Counted from the stretch's first letter, positions 24,679 through 36,007 are shown. The stretch: DNA of 64,000 nucleotides from Paraburkholderia kururiensis JCM 10599 = LMG 19447 (GCF_003986935.1 NZ_RJZE01000012.1:1-64000); one strand, 5' to 3'. Numbers and translations: made by a program. Notes: generated by a model from the sequence alone, not told the origin.

Positions 24679-25608
24679 TCAACCCATCGCCATTGCGCCG
24701 GGCATGCTGTGCGCGAGCGCAGCCGCTGCGATGAACGCGCCCGTGATGGCCAGCGCTTCGAGATACAGCACGTTGGCGAACGTATGGGCGTCCATGGTCG
24801 ATGCCGTGCGGCGCAGGCGCGGCAGCGCCTGGAAGCGGTTGAGCCCGCCCAGCACCACGGCCAGCGCAACGAGCGTGAGCTTGAAGACGAGCAGATGACC
24901 CCACGTGCTGCCCGTGAGCGGCGCAAGCGATCCGCCCGTCCCGCGCACCGCACGGAACACGCCCGTCGCGATCACGAACAGCACGGCAACGAACGACGTG
25001 GACGACAACTGGCCGGCGATGCGAATCAACACGCCGCGCGCCGTCGACGCGCCGAGCGCGGGCAACACCGCGAATCCGGCCGACATCACGAGGCCGCCCC
25101 AGACGCCGGTCGTGAGCACATGGAGCGTCTGGATACCGAGCGCGGCCGACGCAAGGCCGTCATCGGCGGCATGGCCAGACGCGGCCCGGCCCGCCGCGAC
25201 GGCGATCACGGCCAGCCACAACAGCGCGTCGCGCAAACGGCCCGCATGCGGCACAAGCGTCGTGACGAGCAGCACGAGGGACGCCGCGAACGCGAACGCC
25301 CACGCGTGACCCACGTGCGTCTGCGCGAGCAGCGTCGGCACGGCGGCCAGGGCATCCGTCAACGTCGCGCCGGTCACGGCTGCGGCTTCGTACAGCAGCC
25401 ATGCCAGTTGCGCGAGAAGCAGCGCGACGGCGGCCGCCACCGCGGAGCGTTGTGCACGCATCGAGGCAACATGCGCAGGCGCCGCCACGGCCCGGCCGTC
25501 TTTATCGAGCCACGCGCCGAGCAGGGCCGAACCCACGGCAAAGGCGAATGCCACGTCGACAAGGGCAGCCATCGTGACCTGCCCGAACCAGAGCCAGTCC
25601 ATCGTCAT
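24679..25608 (-). CDS. copD: CopD-family copper resistance membrane protein
   Basis: A 309-residue protein with eight or so membrane helices matching CopD, an inner-membrane protein linked to copper uptake or resistance. Typical features are paired His residues in membrane segments (QTHVGHAWAF, LHVLTTGVWGG) and GLNRFQALPRLRR near the C-terminus. No copC lies next to it, though cop genes are often separate in Burkholderia. It is divergent from the cytochrome c genes. Confidence 0.87.
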   Translation of the reverse strand: MTMDWLWFGQVTMAALVDVAFAFAVGSALLGAWLDKDGRAVAAPAHVASMRAQRSAVAAAVALLLAQLAWLLYEAAAVTGATLTDALAAVPTLLAQTHVGHAWAFAFAASLVLLVTTLVPHAGRLRDALLWLAVIAVAAGRAASGHAADDGLASAALGIQTLHVLTTGVWGGLVMSAGFAVLPALGASTARGVLIRIAGQLSSTSFVAVLFVIATGVFRAVRGTGGSLAPLTGSTWGHLLVFKLTLVALAVVLGGLNRFQALPRLRRTASTMDAHTFANVLYLEALAITGAFIAAAALAHSMPGAMAMG

Positions 25609-26057
25609 TGGTCACGCTCCGCCATTGCAAAACGCTGACGGGAGAAAAGCGTGGCACGCAACGTCGTGCGCGGCGGCAAGAGGGAGTCGAATGGCGTCAT
25701 GAGGTAATGGGCTGGAGCGGGAAACAACGGCAAGGTGAGCAAACGACCGCAGACAAGACTGCGGCCCAAGATGGTAGCGATGATCGGCGCCGTTGTGGCG
25801 GGCACGGCTGCTGCGGCTATCGCGTCACGCAAGCGGCCCCGGATGCCGAACATGCAGACCGCTCAGACCGGCCTGCGGTGGGCGCTGCGTCAAACTGTCG
25901 CACAGCCGCACCCTCTGGAACTCCGTTGCCTGTGGCAAATAGTCACCTTCACCCATCGATGATAGAATGCTGCGTCGCCGCAGCGCCGCCGTCTTTCATC
26001 TGGCGCGCGCAGCCTTCATTCCGAGCCAATCGAAGCTCGGTCAGGTTCCCGCCTTTG
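25609..26057. other. Intergenic between copD and the cytochrome genes
   Basis: About 450 bp with open frames on both strands but none with a convincing start or protein-like composition. It probably holds divergent promoters. Confidence 0.5.
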
Positions 26058-26792
26058 ATGGAGTTACGCGTGTCTTCAAGACGCATTTTCCGCCCGCTCG
26101 TCGCCCTTCTGCTGGCCGGCACGGCAGGCGTCTACAGTGCTGCGAATGCGCAGACGACCCAGCCCAAAGCCCCCGATACGATGGAAGCTCGCGTGCAAGG
26201 CTGCACGGCGTGCCACGGCTCGCATGGCCAGGGTACCGACAACGACTACTTCCCGCGCCTCGCGGGCAAGCCGGCCCAGTATCTGTACAACCAGCTGCAG
26301 AACTTCCGCGAAGGCCGCCGGAAGTATCCGCCCATGAATTACCTCGTCACGTATCTCTCGGACGACTACCTCCACGAGATCGCGACGTACTTCTCCCAGC
26401 AGCGTCCGCCGTACCCGACGCCGGCAAAGCCGACGGTGCCCGCCTCGACGCTCGAACGCGGCCGCCAGATCGTGCTGAACGGCGACGCCGGCAAGCAGAT
26501 TCCGGCCTGCGCGGCTTGCCACGGCAAGGCGCTGACCGGCATGGAGCCCGCCATTCCGGGTCTCGTCGGCCTGCACTCCGACTACATCAGCGCGCAGCTG
26601 GGCGCATGGCGCTCGGGCTCGCGTCATGCCGTGGCGCCGGACTGCATGCACACCATTGCAACGCGCCTTTCGGATGAAGACGTGAACGCCGTGGCCGCGT
26701 GGCTCTCCACGCAGCCGGCTCCGCAAAACCCCGTTCCGGCTCCGGCCCGCTCGATGAAGACGCCGCTCGCGTGCGGCAGCGAACCGCAATAA
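26058..26792 (+). CDS. Periplasmic diheme cytochrome c (c4-like)
   Basis: A 244-residue exported protein: Arg-rich start, hydrophobic segment (about 13-30) and a signal-peptidase-like site near ANAQ. Two c-type heme motifs are visible, CTACH near residue 49 and CAACH near 153, each in its own cytochrome domain, as in c4-type electron carriers. It is followed 21 bp later by a triheme cytochrome in the same direction, so the two probably form one electron path in the periplasm. Confidence 0.88.
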   Translation: MELRVSSRRIFRPLVALLLAGTAGVYSAANAQTTQPKAPDTMEARVQGCTACHGSHGQGTDNDYFPRLAGKPAQYLYNQLQNFREGRRKYPPMNYLVTYLSDDYLHEIATYFSQQRPPYPTPAKPTVPASTLERGRQIVLNGDAGKQIPACAACHGKALTGMEPAIPGLVGLHSDYISAQLGAWRSGSRHAVAPDCMHTIATRLSDEDVNAVAAWLSTQPAPQNPVPAPARSMKTPLACGSEPQ

Positions 26793-26813
26793 GGCGCCGG
26801 GAGAGACAACCAA

Positions 26814-28109
26814 ATGAAACGCAAGTCCCTGTTCGCACTCTCCGCTGTGGTCGCCGTGGCGGCCGCGGCACTCGTCCCGGTGCTGTGGTCCGGCGGCGAC
26901 AATCTGCACAACGGCGTCGCCGTTGCCGCCACGCCGGCCGACCAGGCCGAGCTCATCAAGAAGGGCGAGTACCTGGCCCGCGCGGGCGACTGTATCGCCT
27001 GCCACACGGTGCGCGGCGGCAAGCAGTTCGCAGGCGGCCTGCCGATGGCCACGCCGTTCGGCACGCTCTACACGCCCAACATCACGCCCGACGACCAGTA
27101 CGGTATCGGCAAGTGGAGTTCTGACGACTTCTACCGCGCCATGCACACGGGCCGCTCGAAGGACGGCAGCCTGCTCTATCCGGCGTTCCCGTTCACGAGC
27201 TACACGAAGGTTTCGCGCGCGGATTCGGACGCCATCTACGCTTACCTGCGTTCGGTGCCGCCGGTTTCCGTGCCGAGCCGTCCGCATGAGCTCAAGTTCC
27301 CGTTCAACAACCGTAACCTGCTGATCGGCTGGCGCACGCTCTTCTTCCGCGAAGGCGAATACAAGCCGGACCCCACCCGCTCGGTGGAATGGAACCGCGG
27401 CGCGTATCTGGTTGAAGGCCTCGGCCACTGCGGCATGTGCCACACCTCCATCAACATGATGGGTGGTCCGGTGAACTCGGCGGCGTTCGCGGGCGGCCTG
27501 ATTCCGCTGCAGAACTGGTATGCGCCTTCGCTCACGTCGAGTGAAGGCGGCCTCGGCGCCTGGGACATCAAGGACGTCGCCGACCTGCTGAAGACGGGCG
27601 TGTCGCAGCGCGGCGCCGTGTTCGGTCCGATGGCCGAAGTCGTGCACAACAGCTTGCAGTACCTCTCGGACGACGACATTCACGCCATGTCCACGTACCT
27701 GAAGACGATCCCGCAGAAGAGCGAAGCACCCGAACCGCTCCAGCTGGAAACGTCGCAAGCGTACGGCAGCGAACTGTTGGAGCAAGGCAAGAAGATCTAC
27801 AACGACCAGTGTGCGAAGTGCCACGCGGAGAACGGTCTTGGCAAACCGCCTGCGTTCCCGCCGCTCGCGAACAACCAGTCGATCCAGATGCAGTCGGCGG
27901 TCAACCCGATCCGCATGGTGCTCAACGGCGGCTATCCGCCGAGCACCTCGGTCAATCCGAAGCCGTATGGGATGCCGCCGTTCGCGCAGGCGCTGTCGAA
28001 TCAGGAAGTAGCCGCGGTGGTTACCTACATCCGCATGTCCTGGGGTAACAAGGGCGCGCCGGTGTCGCCGCAACAGGTTGCCGATCTGCGTTCGGCGCCG
28101 CTCGACTGA
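26814..28109 (+). CDS. Triheme cytochrome c, dehydrogenase-subunit type
   Basis: A 431-residue protein with an N-terminal hydrophobic anchor or signal (about 5-25) and three CxxCH motifs: CIACH near 60, CGMCH near 207 and CAKCH near 337. This is the layout of the cytochrome subunit of membrane alcohol, aldehyde or gluconate dehydrogenases, which pass electrons to quinone or an oxidase. No dehydrogenase subunit lies beside it, so it serves a partner encoded elsewhere or works with the adjacent c4-like protein. A terminator follows. Confidence 0.88.
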   Translation: MKRKSLFALSAVVAVAAAALVPVLWSGGDNLHNGVAVAATPADQAELIKKGEYLARAGDCIACHTVRGGKQFAGGLPMATPFGTLYTPNITPDDQYGIGKWSSDDFYRAMHTGRSKDGSLLYPAFPFTSYTKVSRADSDAIYAYLRSVPPVSVPSRPHELKFPFNNRNLLIGWRTLFFREGEYKPDPTRSVEWNRGAYLVEGLGHCGMCHTSINMMGGPVNSAAFAGGLIPLQNWYAPSLTSSEGGLGAWDIKDVADLLKTGVSQRGAVFGPMAEVVHNSLQYLSDDDIHAMSTYLKTIPQKSEAPEPLQLETSQAYGSELLEQGKKIYNDQCAKCHAENGLGKPPAFPPLANNQSIQMQSAVNPIRMVLNGGYPPSTSVNPKPYGMPPFAQALSNQEVAAVVTYIRMSWGNKGAPVSPQQVADLRSAPLD

Positions 28110-28138
28110 GCGACGCGCTGACGCCAATCGCAGTACCC

Positions 28139-28183
28139 GGGGGCGCAGCCGGCGGATATCGCAGGCGGCGCCCCCTGTTTTTT
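28139..28183 (+). terminator. Terminator of the cytochrome operon
   Basis: GGGGGCGC pairs with GCGCCCCC across a 21-base loop and is followed by a six-T run, 30 bp after the cytochrome stop. Confidence 0.8.
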
Positions 28184-28289
28184 GTGGGGCTTGTTTGATG
28201 CATTACGGACCGCGCAACAGCGGTCCGTCGCACCGGAACCATTGGCGCGTAAGGTCTGCAGCCATCACAGAAAGGAAGAAGGAACCAGC

Positions 28290-28910
28290 ATGCACACCGG
28301 CGAGCGTTTCAACAGCATTACGCACCTCGTCGGCGCCGTACTCTCCGCCGCCGGACTGGCAACGCTCGTCACGATGGGCGCGGTGGACGGCGACGCGTAC
28401 AAGATCGTCAGCTTCAGCGTGTACGGCGCGATGCTCGTCGCGCTCTACACCATTTCCACGCTGTACCACGTGGCGCGCGGACCGAAGCTCAAGGCGGTGC
28501 TGCAAAAGTGCGATCACTCGGCCATCTATCTGCTGATCGCGGGCAGCTACACGCCGTTCACGCTCGTCACGCTGCGCGGGCCGTGGGGCTGGTCGCTGTT
28601 CGGCGTAAGCTGGGGGCTCGCCGCGCTCGGCATCGTGCAGGAGCTGACGCTCGGGCGGCGCACGCGGGCTGTATCGATGGTGCTGTATGTGGCGATGGGA
28701 TGGCTTGCGCTCGTCGCAGTCAAGCCGCTCGTGCATGCCCTGCCCGCCGGCGGCACCGCATGGCTCGTGGCCGGCGGTGTGATATACAGCCTTGGGATCT
28801 ACTTCTTCATCAACGACGAGCGCATCCGGCACGGACACGGAATCTGGCATCTGTTCGTCCTCGCCGGCAGCCTCTGCCAGTTCGTGAGCGTCGCGCGCTA
28901 CGTCGCGTAA
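28290..28910 (+). CDS. trhA: Hemolysin III / TrhA family membrane protein
   Basis: A 206-residue integral membrane protein with seven predicted helices, of the PAQR-like hemolysin III family (YqfA/TrhA). Conserved polar positions are visible: ERFNSITHLVGA, STLYHVARG, KCDHSAIYLLIAGSYTP and the C-terminal HGHGIWHLFV, where His and Asp residues would form a metal site as in adiponectin receptors. Members affect membrane lipid or energy homeostasis; haemolysis is not their normal role. ATG 28290 fits a GGAAGAAGGA site upstream. Confidence 0.9.
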   Translation: MHTGERFNSITHLVGAVLSAAGLATLVTMGAVDGDAYKIVSFSVYGAMLVALYTISTLYHVARGPKLKAVLQKCDHSAIYLLIAGSYTPFTLVTLRGPWGWSLFGVSWGLAALGIVQELTLGRRTRAVSMVLYVAMGWLALVAVKPLVHALPAGGTAWLVAGGVIYSLGIYFFINDERIRHGHGIWHLFVLAGSLCQFVSVARYVA

Positions 28911-29214
28911 GGCGCCACGGCCCAACCCTCGCGCTGCCGCCGCAGTGTCAGCGGCAGCGCGATGCAACTTAAAGCCAGCCGACGTGTCTCGATAGGCCGT
29001 CGACTTCTTCGGCACGCGCACTGGCGTGCCGCCCGGTTTTTACCGCGAAGGGCGGGTGCTTTTACGCATCGCCGCGCACGACAAGGCATGCCACCGCGCA
29101 CGCCGCCACAGCCTCGTTCAGACCGTATTCAGGCTGTGCAGCGGCGACGCGCGGCCGTCATGCGAGACGCTGCGCGCGTCGCCCCTCGCGTCACTGCATT
29201 GCAAACAGGTGTTT
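28911..29214. other. Intergenic with a perfect 10-bp hairpin
   Basis: No gene. GCGCTGCCGC and GCGGCAGCGC (about 28931-28960) form a strong hairpin without a T-run just after the TrhA gene. The rest should hold the rhlE promoter. Confidence 0.5.
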
Positions 29215-30837
<1,623 letters not shown>

Positions 30838-30891
30838 TCGTCTACGTTGTGATGTCGTGAAGCACGCGCCGACCGCGGCGCGTTGCTGAAC

Positions 30892-30921
30892 GCGCTGGAC
30901 GCCATGTCGTGCGTCCAGCGC
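30892..30921. terminator. Bidirectional hairpin after rhlE
   Basis: GCGCTGGACG and CGTCCAGCGC form a perfect 10-bp stem between the convergent rhlE and oxidase-family genes. No long T-run; it may act for both directions. Confidence 0.5.
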
Positions 30922-30922
30922 T

Positions 30923-31441
30923 CTATCCTTCCGATGCGCGCTTGAGCAGCGCGATCTGTTCTTCCCAGCGGCGCAACGCCGCTTCCCGCATCCCTTCTTC
31001 GAGTTCGAAACGAATCCCGCCCGTGAGCCGCGCATAGTTCACGCGCTGCACTTCGCCTGCGGCAAGCGTGCCCTTGAAACAGACCAGCGGCAGTGCGGCT
31101 TCGCTTGCGCGTTGCATGGGCTCGACATCGAGCTGCGCCTGATAGAAGGCGCCCTCGAACACGAACGTGAGCGCGGCAGTGCCTCGCACCGCCAGCGCTT
31201 GCGCTGCCCGCGACTGCGGCCACAATGCGAGGCAAAGCGTGCGCGGCCCCGGCGCGTAGAGTTCTCCGATACCCAGCAACGCCGTGCGCGGACGTCCGCC
31301 CTCACCGATGGTCACGAGTGATGCCGTGAACCCGACCTTGCCGGCAAGCGACGTACCGTCGAAGAGCGCACGCAGCGCATCCGGCCAGACGTCGAAGGTC
31401 TGCTGTTGCAGCGCGTTGTTGCGCGTAGTCGGGTCGCTCAT
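30923..31441 (-). CDS. Pyridoxamine 5'-phosphate oxidase family protein
   Basis: A 172-residue protein resembling the split-barrel flavin-binding fold: TASLVTIGEGGRPRTALLGIGELYA in the first barrel half and LTFVFEGAFYQAQLDVEPM in the second. Members bind FMN, heme or F420-like cofactors; substrate unknown. ATG 31441 (MSDPTTRN) is preferred over 31492. It is 58 bp downstream of the ferritin-like gene on the same strand, possibly one operon. Confidence 0.7.
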   Translation of the reverse strand: MSDPTTRNNALQQQTFDVWPDALRALFDGTSLAGKVGFTASLVTIGEGGRPRTALLGIGELYAPGPRTLCLALWPQSRAAQALAVRGTAALTFVFEGAFYQAQLDVEPMQRASEAALPLVCFKGTLAAGEVQRVNYARLTGGIRFELEEGMREAALRRWEEQIALLKRASEG

Positions 31442-31499
31442 GATGCCGCGCCGCGTTGCCTCGCCCTCCGATAAACGCCCCGCCCGAGGCAAGCAGCCC

Positions 31500-32333
31500 T
31501 CATCGGAAGAACACGTGCTGCGTGATCTTGGCGAGCGGGTAATGCACGCCGGGCTGGATTTTCGCGGGCAGCTCCAGCGGCTTGAGCAGCATCTTCACGC
31601 ACATGTCCGCAGACAGATTGCGCCGCACGAGCGCGTTCACGCGCGCCGAACGCTCGCGGTTATAGGCGGAGTCGTGCACGCGCTCGGGATAGCGAATCGC
31701 AAAGACGTGGCGCAGCGCGATCTCCGAGTCCTCGTTCTTGATCTCCATGACCCGGCGCATCAGCGCCCCGAGCACGGCGAGCCGGCCGTTGCCCTCGATC
31801 TTGTTGTACTTCTTGAAGTACTTGAAAAAGTGCTTGTAGTGGCGCACTTCGTCGGTGCGGATGTTGTCCGTGATCTCTTTGAGCACGGGCTCGTCCGAAC
31901 ACTCGTTGATCGCGCGATACAGCGTGGCGGTGCCCGTTTCCACGACGCAGCGCGCCACCATTTCCAGCGCCCGCGTCTTCTCGAATTCCTCGACGCTGCA
32001 GGTCTTCGAGTATTCGTCGAAGAAGTTGTGGAACGCGGTGTCCCAGTCGAACTCCGGCCACACGTGCGCGATGTAAGTCTTCAGCGCGCGGCCGTGCTGG
32101 AGCTCTTCGTGCTCCCATTCGTTGTTGAGCCACGCCGAGACTTCCGGGTCGTCGTCGAAGAACAAACTCAGGTTGCGCGTGTAGAGGTCGGTGCCGCTCT
32201 CGATGAACGAGGCCGCACACAACAGCAGCAGCAGGTCTTCGTTGGCAGCGGCACGCTGTCGGTCTATACGGGAGAGGTCGATGTCTTCGATACGCCAGGT
32301 CATTACATGGCGAGGTTCGATGTCAGTGCGCAT
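31500..32333 (-). CDS. Ferritin-like diiron protein
   Basis: A 277-residue all-helical protein. Two E-x-x-H motifs, WEHEELQHGR near 75 and TDEVRHYKHF near 160, with further Glu residues (ESGTDLY, ETGTATLY), form a typical carboxylate-bridged diiron site of the ferritin/desaturase-like superfamily. The start at 32333 is supported by GGGAGC eight bases before it on the minus strand. Function may be oxidative chemistry or iron handling; the sequence does not tell which. Confidence 0.8.
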   Translation of the reverse strand: MRTDIEPRHVMTWRIEDIDLSRIDRQRAAANEDLLLLLCAASFIESGTDLYTRNLSLFFDDDPEVSAWLNNEWEHEELQHGRALKTYIAHVWPEFDWDTAFHNFFDEYSKTCSVEEFEKTRALEMVARCVVETGTATLYRAINECSDEPVLKEITDNIRTDEVRHYKHFFKYFKKYNKIEGNGRLAVLGALMRRVMEIKNEDSEIALRHVFAIRYPERVHDSAYNRERSARVNALVRRNLSADMCVKMLLKPLELPAKIQPGVHYPLAKITQHVFFR

Positions 32334-32571
32334 TGTTTCGTGCTCCCAAGGCGACACCGGCAGAAGAGCACAAACGCCACCGGGTTGGTTCGCACGGTGG
32401 TCCGCTTCCGCCGGTGAAACGTCATTGAAACGTCATACCCTTTCATGCTGCATCTTAGCTGTTGTTTCGCGAATCTGCAGTTAAAGAGCACAGACCGTAC
32501 CTACGCACGGCAGTTCCGGCAAGAAGCTGTTTGAAATATTCCGTTGTAATGGAGAAGGTTTCTCTGTGGAG

Positions 32572-32608
32572 AGCGGGCCCGGCCCTGGCTTTCGGCCTCG
32601 GGCCCGCT
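32572..32608. terminator. GC-rich hairpin downstream of the glutamyltransferase
   Basis: AGCGGGCCC and GGGCCCGCT pair perfectly just past the stop of the minus-strand gamma-glutamyltransferase gene. The T-run is missing, so its strength as a terminator is uncertain. Confidence 0.45.
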
Positions 32609-32615
32609 CCCGAAC

Positions 32616-34253
32616 TCAGAACCCGGCGGCAAGGCCGTCGCGGCGGCTGTCGCTCGCGGCGACGTAGCCGCGCTCCGGCTCGTTGCGGTCGAGACGCCAG
32701 ATGTACTGGCCGGAGCCGAAATCCATGTACGGGTCGTCGACGGACTTGATCGTATGGCCGCGCGCCTCGAGCGCGCGGGCGCAGGCGGGGTCGAGCGTGG
32801 CTTCGACGTCGAGCGTGAAGTCGCGGTTCACCTTCCAGCGCGGCGCGTCGCACGCAGCCTGCGGCTGCTGGCCGTAGTCGAGCATCCGCACGATGGACTG
32901 CAGGTGCCCTTGCGGCTGCATGTCGCCGCCCATCACGCCGAAGCTCATCACCGCTTCCTCACGGCCTTCCACGCGCTGCGTGAGGAACGCCGGGATGATG
33001 GTGTGGAACGGCCGCTTGCCGCCTTCCACGACGTTCGGCGACTTCGGGTCCATCGAGAATCCACAGCCGCGGTTCTGCATCGAGATGCCCATGTCCGGCA
33101 CCACGATGCCCGACCCGAAGCCCATGTAGTTCGACTGGATGAAGCTCACCATCATGCCGCGCTCGTCGGCGGCGCTGAGGTAGATCGTGCCGCCCGCCTT
33201 CGGCATACCGAAGTCGAAATGCGTCGCGCGCTTCGGGTCGATCACCCTGGCGCGCTCGGCGAGATACGCGTCGTCGAGCATCTGCTGCGGTGTGACCTCC
33301 ATGGAACGCGGGTCCGCCACGTAGCGGTACACGTCGGCGAACGCGAGCTTCATGGCCTCGATCTGCAGATGCTGCGACTCGACGCTGTCCACCTGGATCG
33401 CGCTCACGTCGAACTGGGCGAGGATGCCGAGCGCGATCAACGCCGCGATGCCCTGGCCGTTCGGCGGAATTTCGTGCACGGTGTAGCCGCGATAGTCTTT
33501 GGAAATGGGCTCGACCCAGTCGGCGCGGTAGTTGCGCAGGTCGTCCAGCGTCAGCGCGCCGCCGCCCTCGCGCGCGAACGCGGCAATGCGTTCGGCGATC
33601 TCGCCCTCGTAGTAGGCGCGCGGGCCTTGGGCCGCCAGCATGCGCAAGGTCTTCGCGTGGCCGGGAAAACGCACGAGCTCGCTCACCTCGGGCGCGCGGC
33701 CGTGCGGCATGAACGCGGCGGCAAAACCGGGCTGATCTTTGAGCTCCGGCACCGCGGCCGCCCATTTGTAGGCGACGATGCTCGCCACCGCATGGCCGCG
33801 CTCGGCAATCTCGATGGCGGGCTCCATCAGGTCCGCGAACGGCAGGGAGCCGAACTTCGCGTGCAACGCCTCCCAGCCGGCAATCACGCCGGGCACCGTC
33901 ACGGCGTCCCAGCCGCGCTTGGGTTGCATCGCAAGGCCGTTTTCCTCGCCGTAGCGGCGCCGGAAGTAATCGACGTTCCACGCGGCCGGCGCCACACCCG
34001 ACGCATTGAGGCCATGCAGCCTGGCGCCATCCCAGACCAGCGCAAAGGCATCGCCGCCCAGGCCGCACGAAACGGGCTCGACCACGGTAATGGCGGCTGC
34101 GGCGGCAATCGCCGCGTCCACCGCATTGCCGCCTTTCCACAGCATGCGCAGTCCGGCCTGCGCGGCCAGCGGATGCGAGGTGGACACGATGTTGCGGGCG
34201 AACACAGGCAGGCGGGGCGTGGGATAGGGGTTGTGCCAGTTAAAGCGTGTCAT
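32616..34253 (-). CDS. Gamma-glutamyltransferase family protein
   Basis: A 545-residue Ntn-hydrolase of the gamma-glutamyltranspeptidase family, which removes or transfers gamma-glutamyl groups, for example from glutathione. The large-subunit part shows GGNAVDAAIAAAAAITVVEP and SCGLGGDAF. The predicted self-cleavage Thr is in GGTIYLSAADERG, and PDMGISMQNRGCGF and FGVMGGDMQPQGH lie in the small subunit. In the classical enzyme the cleavage region reads T-T-H; here Tyr replaces His, as in the YwrD-like branch. No signal peptide is visible from ATG 34253, so it may be cytoplasmic. Confidence 0.9.
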   Translation of the reverse strand: MTRFNWHNPYPTPRLPVFARNIVSTSHPLAAQAGLRMLWKGGNAVDAAIAAAAAITVVEPVSCGLGGDAFALVWDGARLHGLNASGVAPAAWNVDYFRRRYGEENGLAMQPKRGWDAVTVPGVIAGWEALHAKFGSLPFADLMEPAIEIAERGHAVASIVAYKWAAAVPELKDQPGFAAAFMPHGRAPEVSELVRFPGHAKTLRMLAAQGPRAYYEGEIAERIAAFAREGGGALTLDDLRNYRADWVEPISKDYRGYTVHEIPPNGQGIAALIALGILAQFDVSAIQVDSVESQHLQIEAMKLAFADVYRYVADPRSMEVTPQQMLDDAYLAERARVIDPKRATHFDFGMPKAGGTIYLSAADERGMMVSFIQSNYMGFGSGIVVPDMGISMQNRGCGFSMDPKSPNVVEGGKRPFHTIIPAFLTQRVEGREEAVMSFGVMGGDMQPQGHLQSIVRMLDYGQQPQAACDAPRWKVNRDFTLDVEATLDPACARALEARGHTIKSVDDPYMDFGSGQYIWRLDRNEPERGYVAASDSRRDGLAAGF

Positions 34254-34455
34254 GTTGTTTCCAGTGTGGCCAGGTGGCGGAAGGCGGAGCAGCGAAACCG
34301 AACATTGCAGCGTGAAGCCGTTCAAAGCGCAAATTCATTTATGGCATGAATAAATGCGGGTTGCATCTGAATCCGGCGCAAGGCGGGGAAGTCTTAAAAT
34401 ACGCCGACCCGCACAACAACGAGATGCGCCTGTACGCGCCACCGGCACAGACACC

Positions 34456-35235
34456 ATGACACGAGACCCCCGCCTCACCCTGAACGCACGCCAACAGGAA
34501 CTGCTCGAATGGGTGCAGCGCGACGGCTTCGTCACCGTGGACGACCTGGCGGCGCATTTCGACGTCACGCCGCAAACCATCCGGCGCGACGTCAACTGGC
34601 TCGCCGACCTGAACCTCCTGCGGCGATACCACGGCGGCGCCACCCTGCCCACGAGTTCGGAGAACGTCTCCTACACCGCGCGCCAGCGCATGTTCCACGA
34701 GGAAAAACGCCGCATCGCCGCGCTCGCCGCCACGCACATTCCCGACCAGGCATCGCTCTTCATCAACCTGGGCACCACGACCGAGGAAGTGGCACGCGCG
34801 CTGAACCGTCATCGCGGCCTGCGCGTCATCACGAACAACCTCAACGTGGCCAGCATGATGAGCGGCTACCCGGACTGCGAGGTGCTGATCACAGGCGGTA
34901 TCGTGCGCCCGTGGGACAAGGGGATCGTGGGGGAGCTAGCCATCGACTTCATCCGCCAGTTCAAGGTGGACTTCGCGATCATCGGCACCTCGGGAATCGA
35001 GACCGACGGCACGCTGCGCGACTTCGACACGCGCGAGGTGCGCGTGGCCGAAGCCATCATGTCGCATGCGCGCACGGTCTTCCTCGTGACCGACCATTCG
35101 AAGTTCGGCCGCCCGGCGCTCGTGCGCCAGGGCCACCTGAGCCAGGTCCACGCCCTTTTCACCGACGAAGCCCCGCCCGCCGACATGACCGAGACGCTCA
35201 CGCAGACCGGCACCCAGGTGTACGTGGCGAAGTGA
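34456..35235 (+). CDS. glpR: DeoR-family glycerol regulon repressor GlpR
   Basis: A 259-residue repressor. The DeoR HTH spans about residues 8-60 (RQQELLEWVQRDGFVTVDDLAAHFDVTPQTIRRD, described by its key positions), and the sugar-phosphate sensing domain contains NLGTTTEEVARAL, IVGELAIDFI and the conserved SGIETDGTLRDFD and DHSKFGR segments. It should release DNA when glycerol-3-phosphate binds. It lies 1.5 kb before glpD on the same strand, separated by a small ORF and a lipoprotein gene. Confidence 0.92.
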   Translation: MTRDPRLTLNARQQELLEWVQRDGFVTVDDLAAHFDVTPQTIRRDVNWLADLNLLRRYHGGATLPTSSENVSYTARQRMFHEEKRRIAALAATHIPDQASLFINLGTTTEEVARALNRHRGLRVITNNLNVASMMSGYPDCEVLITGGIVRPWDKGIVGELAIDFIRQFKVDFAIIGTSGIETDGTLRDFDTREVRVAEAIMSHARTVFLVTDHSKFGRPALVRQGHLSQVHALFTDEAPPADMTETLTQTGTQVYVAK

Positions 35236-35619
35236 GCACCGAAGTGAGCACGTCACCCAGGCAAAGTGCGCCGATGCCGACGTGAGCCACTGCGCAGCGC
35301 GCCGGCTCACCTGAGCGCTTGCTGCACCGCACGCAATACTTCGAGTGAAATCAAGGATTTGCCCGCGCGACCAAACCGCTTGTCGATGGCCTGCTTGTCA
35401 AAGGGAAAATTTTCAGGGCACGGTTTGTACAACAGTGTGCGGTTGACTACACTCCAGTTCCCCGCCGCCATGCGGCCACGCGCGTTGCGCATTGGCCCAC
35501 CAGCCCGGCTCTCACGCCGGACAGCGGCACTGCCGAAGCCTTCCGCCGTATCCGTTCACCTCGCCCCCGGCTGTTGCCGCGGCGAGACTGCCGGGTCCGG
35601 CCCACTGGAGAGGACGACG
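35236..35619. other. Intergenic, no gene recognised
   Basis: A 384-bp stretch between glpR and the small ORF. A 61-codon minus frame (35307-35492) lacks a good start and is not accepted. A short AT-rich patch near 35395-35450 may contain a promoter. Confidence 0.45.
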
Positions 35620-35817
35620 ATGCTGAGCCCGCATGAATTCGCCACGCTACTGCTCGTGAAGGACGCTCCGAACCAGCTCGACATGGAGCGCGAAGAACTG
35701 GACGCGCTGCTCGAGCGACAACTCGTTCAGCTCGAAAAGCTCGCTTCAGGCAACCAGCGGTGGCGTCTCACGGAAACGGGCGATACCGCGCTACGCGCCA
35801 TCAAGCGTCTTTCCTGA
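35620..35817 (+). CDS. Small conserved-type hypothetical protein
   Basis: A 65-residue helical, acidic protein from ATG 35620, with GGAGAGGA seven bases before it. The sequence (TEThGDTALRAIKRL-like C-terminus with RWRLTETGD) resembles a short winged-helix fragment, but I cannot name a family. Good ribosome binding site and composition support a real gene. Confidence 0.65.
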   Translation: MLSPHEFATLLLVKDAPNQLDMEREELDALLERQLVQLEKLASGNQRWRLTETGDTALRAIKRLS

Positions 35818-35965
35818 TCTGCTGGCTGGCGCGGGCTTCGCCCGCACCGCCTTGCCGGTCGCCCTGCGTGTGGCCGGCGGGTAACCTGCGAGCCGGTAGT
35901 CCCTTTTCGAATCCGTGCAGTGGCTTCCTGCCCAGGCGCCGGTTTGCTGCACGACCCTCCCCGAC

Positions 35966-36001
35966 GCAGGCACACGACAGTCAGTGCGCACGTGTGCCTG
36001 C
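35966..36001. repeat. Perfect 11-bp inverted repeat
   Basis: GCAGGCACACG and CGTGTGCCTGC face each other across 14 bases. With the terminator at 36008-36049 right behind it, this resembles the 3' half of a structured small RNA, but no promoter was identified. Confidence 0.4.
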
Positions 36002-36007
36002 AATGAC

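Noticed and set aside
25605..25853. 82-codon minus frame upstream of copD
   Set aside because: Overlaps the copD start, has no ribosome binding site, and the composition is not convincing, so I left the region as intergenic.
26076..28127. Long minus-strand open frame of 683 codons
   Set aside because: It is antisense to two clear cytochrome c genes, is very rich in Arg, Val, Gly and His, and has no family match. High GC produces such frames.
32754..34349. Plus-strand open frame of 531 codons
   Set aside because: Antisense to the gamma-glutamyltransferase gene, which carries all family motifs.
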